From: Chalara sp. BL73
Lineage: Eukaryota; Ascomycota; Leotiomycetes; Helotiales
DNA length: 64,000 nucleotides
NCBI GenBank assembly: GCA_918026815.1
Contig: CAKJVC010000124.1
Location: 310,001-374,000 of the forward strand
Direction of reading: 5' to 3'
In this document: one piece after another, positions 59,542-64,000 of the stretch
How the letters are laid out: each line of letters starts with the position of its first letter
Position numbering within the stretch: the first letter of the stretch is position 1
Made by a program: the position numbers and the translations under genes
The notes under the pieces: generated by a model
Told to the model about the DNA's origin: nothing
The model's input: only the letters and a program-made list of their open reading frames with translations
The model's database searches: none

Positions 59542-61318
59542 ATGAACGACCTTCTTAGAGAGGCGCCTCTTGGTCAATTCCTCCGTTACATCTCTGGAAA
59601 TAGATGTTTTCTATACCCAGAAGAAAAGCTCGACTTTCAACTGCCTCTTATGCCTTCACCCAGTCTTAGACCTAACCCCAGTGCCCACAGCCTGCACTAT
59701 AAAGGTGACCAAAGAGTAACTTCCTCTCCAGCAGAGGATGGGTCGAATATAATAATGGTTGGCTGGTATGATCACGCTGATGATGCAAATCCGCAAAACT
59801 GGGAAAACTGGAAGCGGTTTTTAGTTTGTGCTTTGATATTCTGGTACACATTTGTAGTGTGCTGTGGGAGCTCAATATACGTGATGTCGGGTGCTGGTGT
59901 TATTGCCGAGTTTGGAGTGTCGGACCAGCAAAGTCTCCTACCACTCTCCCTTTATGTTCTAGGGTGTACAGTACTCTATCCTCTATTAGTTTGTATGAAA
60001 CTTACTTTCGTTTAGATGGCATTGGTCCGATGCTTCTATCTCCCTTGAGTGAGATCCCCTCGATCGGGCGGAACCCCATTTACGCATGCACTCTGATTGC
60101 ATTTATCACTGTGTTGATACCAACTCCTTTAATTAGTAACTTCAAGGTCTTTATTCTCCTGAGATTCTTGCAAGGATTTTTCGGCAGTCCATCGATGGCA
60201 ACAGGAGCCGCTTCTCTACAGGATGTCTACTCAGAAGAGCACATGCATTTTCCTATGGCTGCCTGGATTGCTTCAGGCTACGTAGGGCCTGTACGTAAAT
60301 CTTGTCACCTTTATCTGTCAAGCCTAATTGCATTGCTGTCGTCTGACTCTGTCATTTAGTCACTTGGGCCAGTCCTTTCCGGATACGCAGTAACTTCCAT
60401 GGGCTGGCGATGGTCAATGTGGATTCTTCTATGGGTAGGTGCTGCCTACCAGATATAAAGTTTCAAAGCTCACTTCAAGATTAGATCTCGGCGACGGCTT
60501 GTATTCTGATCATAATTCTCTTGCCTGAAACCTCGACCCCGACGATACTTCTCCGACGGGCTGAACGACTCCGTAAATTAAAAGGGTCTGAATTTTTCAA
60601 ATCGGAAAGCGAAGTTAAGCAATCGAGCTTTTCCCCTCAAGACATTTTGGTAAACGCACTCATAAAGCCTTGCGAGATCTGCATCAAGGACCCTGCCCTC
60701 GCATTTGCCGTATTGTACCTCACATATGTGTATGGCATATATTACTCCTTTTTCGGCGCCTTTCCATTGGTATACCCATCAGTGTATGGCTTCAATATAA
60801 GAGAACTTGGTTTATCGTTTCTCTCTATCCTGGCAGCGTGTGTAGTAGGTTGTATAGTATATACAATTTATGTCTTCTTCTCACTTCAGCCTGGATTACT
60901 GAATGGGCCAAGGGATCATGAATATTACCTTATTCCAGCAGTGGCGGCTGCTTTTCTTCCTCCGATGGGGCTTTTCATCTTTGGGTTTACCGCTCGTGCA
61001 GAAGTCCACTGGGGCGTATCACTCTCCGGGGTAGTGATATACTCGACCGGGCTTTTCATTATCTTCCAATGTGTTTCTATCTACATTCCGAGAACATATC
61101 CGAGATATGCTGCCAGCATGTTTGCAGCAAGCGACTTTGTGAGGGCAGCCGTCGCCGCCGGTTTGATTCATGCTGTCGGTCCTCTTTATCAAACCTTAGG
61201 CATCGCGAAAGGGATATGTTTGATAGCTGCATTAAGTGTCTTGGGCATTCCAGGCATGTTTTATATGTGGCTCTACGGCAAAAAGCTAAGGGCTAAGTCA
61301 AAATTCGCCAACTTGTAG
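59542..61318 (+). CDS. MFS drug:H+ antiporter-type transporter (DHA1)
   Basis: Polytopic membrane transporter of the fungal drug/polyamine antiporter group. Four exons in phase: 59542-59965, 60016-60290, 60360-60434 and 60485-61318, giving 535 residues and about 12 helices. A cytosolic N-terminus of about 90 residues ends in DDANPQNWENWKR, the usual DPxNPxNW lead-in. Helix 1 follows (FLVCALIFWYTFVVCCGSSIYV). Later landmarks are GIGPMLLSPLSEIPSIGRNP (motif A region), RFLQGFFGSPSMATGAASLQDVY, and GPSLGPVLSGYAVTSMGWRW, which is the antiporter motif C and is rebuilt across the second intron. The C-terminal half has PRTYPRYAASMFAASDFVRA. Likely plasma-membrane export of toxic compounds; substrate unknown. 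Next gene downstream is the cutinase. Confidence 0.9.
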
Positions 61319-62015
61319 TGGATAACTTACGTTAATAAATAAACAAAGTCTGTCAAGCCCAGAGAAAGAGCCAAATTCAGAAGTAGCCCAATTGTGACAG
61401 TCCAAGAGACAAGGCATTGGTACGATATTTGCCTTAGTTACTACCTCAAACTTTTACCGATTTCTACGGCCAACAACAATTAAATGCCTGAGTGATTTTA
61501 TCATTGTTCACTTTTCAGCTATTAGTGAAACTTTCGAGGATTCACCAACTCGTAAGGAGGAAGGATTTTGAGGCTGAAAAGCGGTCTCGAAAAATTGTGG
61601 CACCGTCCTGCCGCTAAGAACAAGCGAGCGCATGGTCCAGTCTTTTCCGCGCAACATCGACCACAAAGTGGTTTATAATTAGAACGAGCCTCAACCATGT
61701 AAGTTTGATGTTGTTTGTTGAGCAACTGCACATGAATGGATATTGTGCTTTCAGGGCAGTAATTATTGATCGAGGTGCGTGTTAGATTCACGTGATGCTG
61801 TGAAGATGGAGGCTGGAGACTGCGAACAGGCCCGTGCAGGAATCAGGATCCTAGCAGGTGCCGCATATGGCATATTCCTCGTGTATTCCTGCTCCCTTTG
61901 AGGCATTGCCAATCTATCCAAACACATATATTTCAAATGAATCGCTACGTTGCAATGTTATGTTCTTTACCAAGATATTTACGCCTTGGAGTTAGCCAAA
62001 AGCCAAATCGCAATC
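61319..62015. other. Spacer / cutinase promoter
   Basis: No gene supported; a minus-strand frame at 61791-61522 has several cysteines but no signal peptide or motif. Confidence 0.5.
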
Positions 62016-63246
62016 ATGAAGATACGACGATCAATCATACCTTTGCTTCCGCTCTCAGCACTCTGTAGAACGTCCCTAGCAGCGCCCTTAGCAGCAGCAG
62101 CAGCAGACGATAAGACCTCGATAGGCGATTGGCTTAGCAAGATTGCAGATGGGATATCAATGCAGATATATAACAGTCCAAAACTGGACGGAACCGTCAA
62201 GTCAATCTCCAACTTCTTAACTAGTTCAACAGATGCGCTTAATAAATTGGGGCTTGTCGGACCCAGGGAGGAAAACAGGAAGCCAGGTCAATGTGCACGT
62301 AAGTGGCCTCACTTAACAGTCCCTATTTCATAATTACTTTATGCTTGGAGGTAGAAGTATCCCTACCTTTAGAGCTCAGGATTCCTTCGAGGTTAGAGAT
62401 GCTGACAGATAAATAATATAGCTGTGATTGTGGTATTTGTTCGCGGTACATCCGAAGCCCCAAATGTCGGCACGATGGTAGGGCCGCCGGCATTCAAGTC
62501 GATAAGGAAGGTAATTGGAGAGAAAAATCTTGTCGTTCAGGGTGTGAAATGGGAAGCTCTCCTCAGCACATATCAACTAGGCGGTGATCCTAAGGGAATA
62601 GATGACATGTGAGTTTATTAACCACGAATGTAGAAGAGCTCCTCTGACAGGATTGGCAAACAGGGTCACACAGGTTAAATCCGCCGTAAAAGACTGTGTG
62701 AAGGGTAAAAAGGATGACTCCAAGATTATCATGGCAGGATTCTCTCAAGGCGCGCTCATGACTCGAGCAGCTGTCAAAAAGCTGCCAGCTGATGTTGTGA
62801 AATCTGTATCTGGAGTAGTATTGTGGGGTGACCCAGGTACGTAGGAATTGACATGTAGAAGGCCTTAACTGACGAGACATAGCGAAACGCAAAGACCCTA
62901 ATGTCCAAGCACCACTTGAGCTGGACAAAGGTACTTTTCCAAGTGACAAGATTAAAGTTATTTGTCACCCTCTCGATGCTTTCTGCCATAACTCGGAGCT
63001 TACGTAAGTCTTGTCTTCTCCTAAGATATGTGTATAAATGCCGAATGTGTAAGAACTGAGTTGACATACTGCTCATATTACCTCGTAAGGATTACTGACA
63101 GATTGTTGACTTCTAGGACGCCATTCCACTATGTTTATTTCCACTGGGGCCGAGATGAAGCGGTAAACTTTATCTTGCAAAAGACCGGATTTGGTAGTAA
63201 GAAAGTCCGGACTTTATCTTACCCCCGCGACCCAAGAATCCAGTGA
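62016..63246 (+). CDS. Secreted cutinase-family esterase (CE5)
   Basis: Cutinase/acetylxylan-esterase fold serine esterase. Five exons in phase: 62016-62298, 62422-62608, 62664-62836, 62883-63003 and 63117-63246, giving 297 residues. A signal peptide (MKIRRSIIPLLPLSALC...AAPLAA) is followed by about 65 residues of extra sequence before the cutinase core. The core shows VIVVFVRGTSEAPNVGTMVGPP (first strand and oxyanion region), the nucleophile motif AGFSQGA, the Asp in CHPLDAFC (between two cysteines, as usual in cutinases) and a His in TPFHYVYF. Cysteines at the domain start (GQCA), in VKDCVKG and in the CHPLDAFC pair fit the family disulfides. The middle acceptor was chosen at 62663 because an earlier one breaks the frame. 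Acts on plant cutin or acetylated polymers; exact substrate unknown. Confidence 0.88.
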
Positions 63247-64000
63247 CTGTATGTTTTGAAGGCTTAGTGCGAATGGGGTTTTCTCGGTAAGCATTGTTTT
63301 GTTACAGGAATCTGGCGTTAGGAGTACGGAAAAAGGTTAGGATCAAACCAGCAAAAGGGAATATTTGTAGTATCTTACAGTGCTACTAGTAGTGACAAAA
63401 AATCATTTTAGGATGGAAAGTATATCATGATTAGAATAAAACATGTCTACTATAAACTTTGTACACACGCTAAGGAATTGCGCCTTACTCTAAAAAAAAA
63501 TACTAATATTGCTTTGAGTGTTGCTGATGTAATCTTACAATTTTTTCAACATTTTGAAGTAAAGGGGACATAGTTATTAGGAAAGGCGATTTTCACAGAA
63601 TGAAAGGAGTCTATTTCAGTTTAAGCCGTTGTTTATAGCTCAATGCTTGAGCTCTATGAGAAGATTGCTTTTGACTATTTCTACAGAGGTCTATGTTTAG
63701 AATTTAAGATTCCTTGGCCTTGATATAATTTACAAATTATAGTTTGAGTCTCGCCGAAACTTTGGAGTCGCAGAGTTAGTAGACAATGAAGCTTTTAAGC
63801 GTCAACAAAAATTGTTGTAAGCGTAGTTTAGGGTATACAAAGGCTGCGATGAAAAATTGATTATGTGAATAATCTGCTGAAGGAGTGGCAAGTGCTTACT
63901 AAGTTGGCATATCATGCAAATTTTGCAATAAGCCTCGACATAGGCAATCAAAGTCTTAGTAAATGATTCATTATGCATATGTAGTGACCTCAACTCACTG
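63247..64000. other. AT-rich 3' flank
   Basis: No gene supported. Composition turns AT-rich from about 63380, with no long open frame. It may be another degraded repeat, but I see no diagnostic motif or terminal repeat within the window. Confidence 0.4.

Noticed and set aside
63300..64000. Transposon fragment at the right edge
   Set aside because: AT-rich and frameless, but no transposase or RT motif and no terminal repeat could be seen before the window ends.
1..64000. CRISPR arrays, rRNA genes, intact transposons
   Set aside because: No regularly spaced repeats, rRNA-like segments or transposase/integrase motifs were found; CRISPR is also not expected in a fungal nucleus.

Overview
The window looks like nuclear DNA of a filamentous ascomycete (Pezizomycotina). 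Almost every gene is cut by introns of 45-90 bp with GTRNGT-like donors and YAG acceptors. The families are typical of that group: Zn2Cys6 regulators, CYP52-type P450, CE5, CE8 and GH3 enzymes, a PA14-bearing beta-glucosidase, and Dep1-, Pta1- and Nop12-type proteins. The overall flavour suggests a plant-associated Leotiomycete, but that is an impression and not a proof. I rebuilt gene models by hand from donor/acceptor sites and reading-phase agreement. All positions come from reading the sequence; no database search was possible.

Left part (0.5-19.1 kb): a secreted FAD oxidase (-), an AT-rich gene-free island, a cytochrome P450 (+) that carries an apparent one-base frameshift, an L-threonine aldolase (+), a CYP52-type P450 (+), an AlcR-type zinc-cluster regulator (-), and a large five- or six-exon protein of unknown function (-). 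No PKS, NRPS or terpene synthase is present. The regulator's own promoter and the CYP52 promoter both hold clusters of the TGCGG/CCGCA core that AlcR-type proteins bind.

Middle part (19.1-33 kb): a gene-poor gap, a secreted pectinesterase (-), a small Zn2Cys6 regulator (-), cystathionine gamma-lyase (+), a She3-like coiled-coil protein (+) and an F-box protein (+).

Sugar block (33.2-42.3 kb): a Zn2Cys6 regulator (+), a GH3 beta-glucosidase with a PA14 insert (-) and an MFS sugar transporter (+). The last two are divergent across about 2.1 kb. Both promoters hold a near-identical 22-bp element containing CGG-N7-CCG, plus CreA-type GCGGGG sites. This looks like a small oligosaccharide-use module with its own regulator.

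Right part (43-63 kb): a secreted type-B carboxylesterase with an extra N-terminal domain. It is followed by a housekeeping run of Hpm1-like methyltransferase (+), Nop12 (-), Dep1/Sds3-like (+) and Pta1/symplekin (+). The end holds an MFS drug transporter (+) and a secreted cutinase-family protein (+). I saw no rRNA, convincing tRNA or CRISPR array, and no intact transposon.
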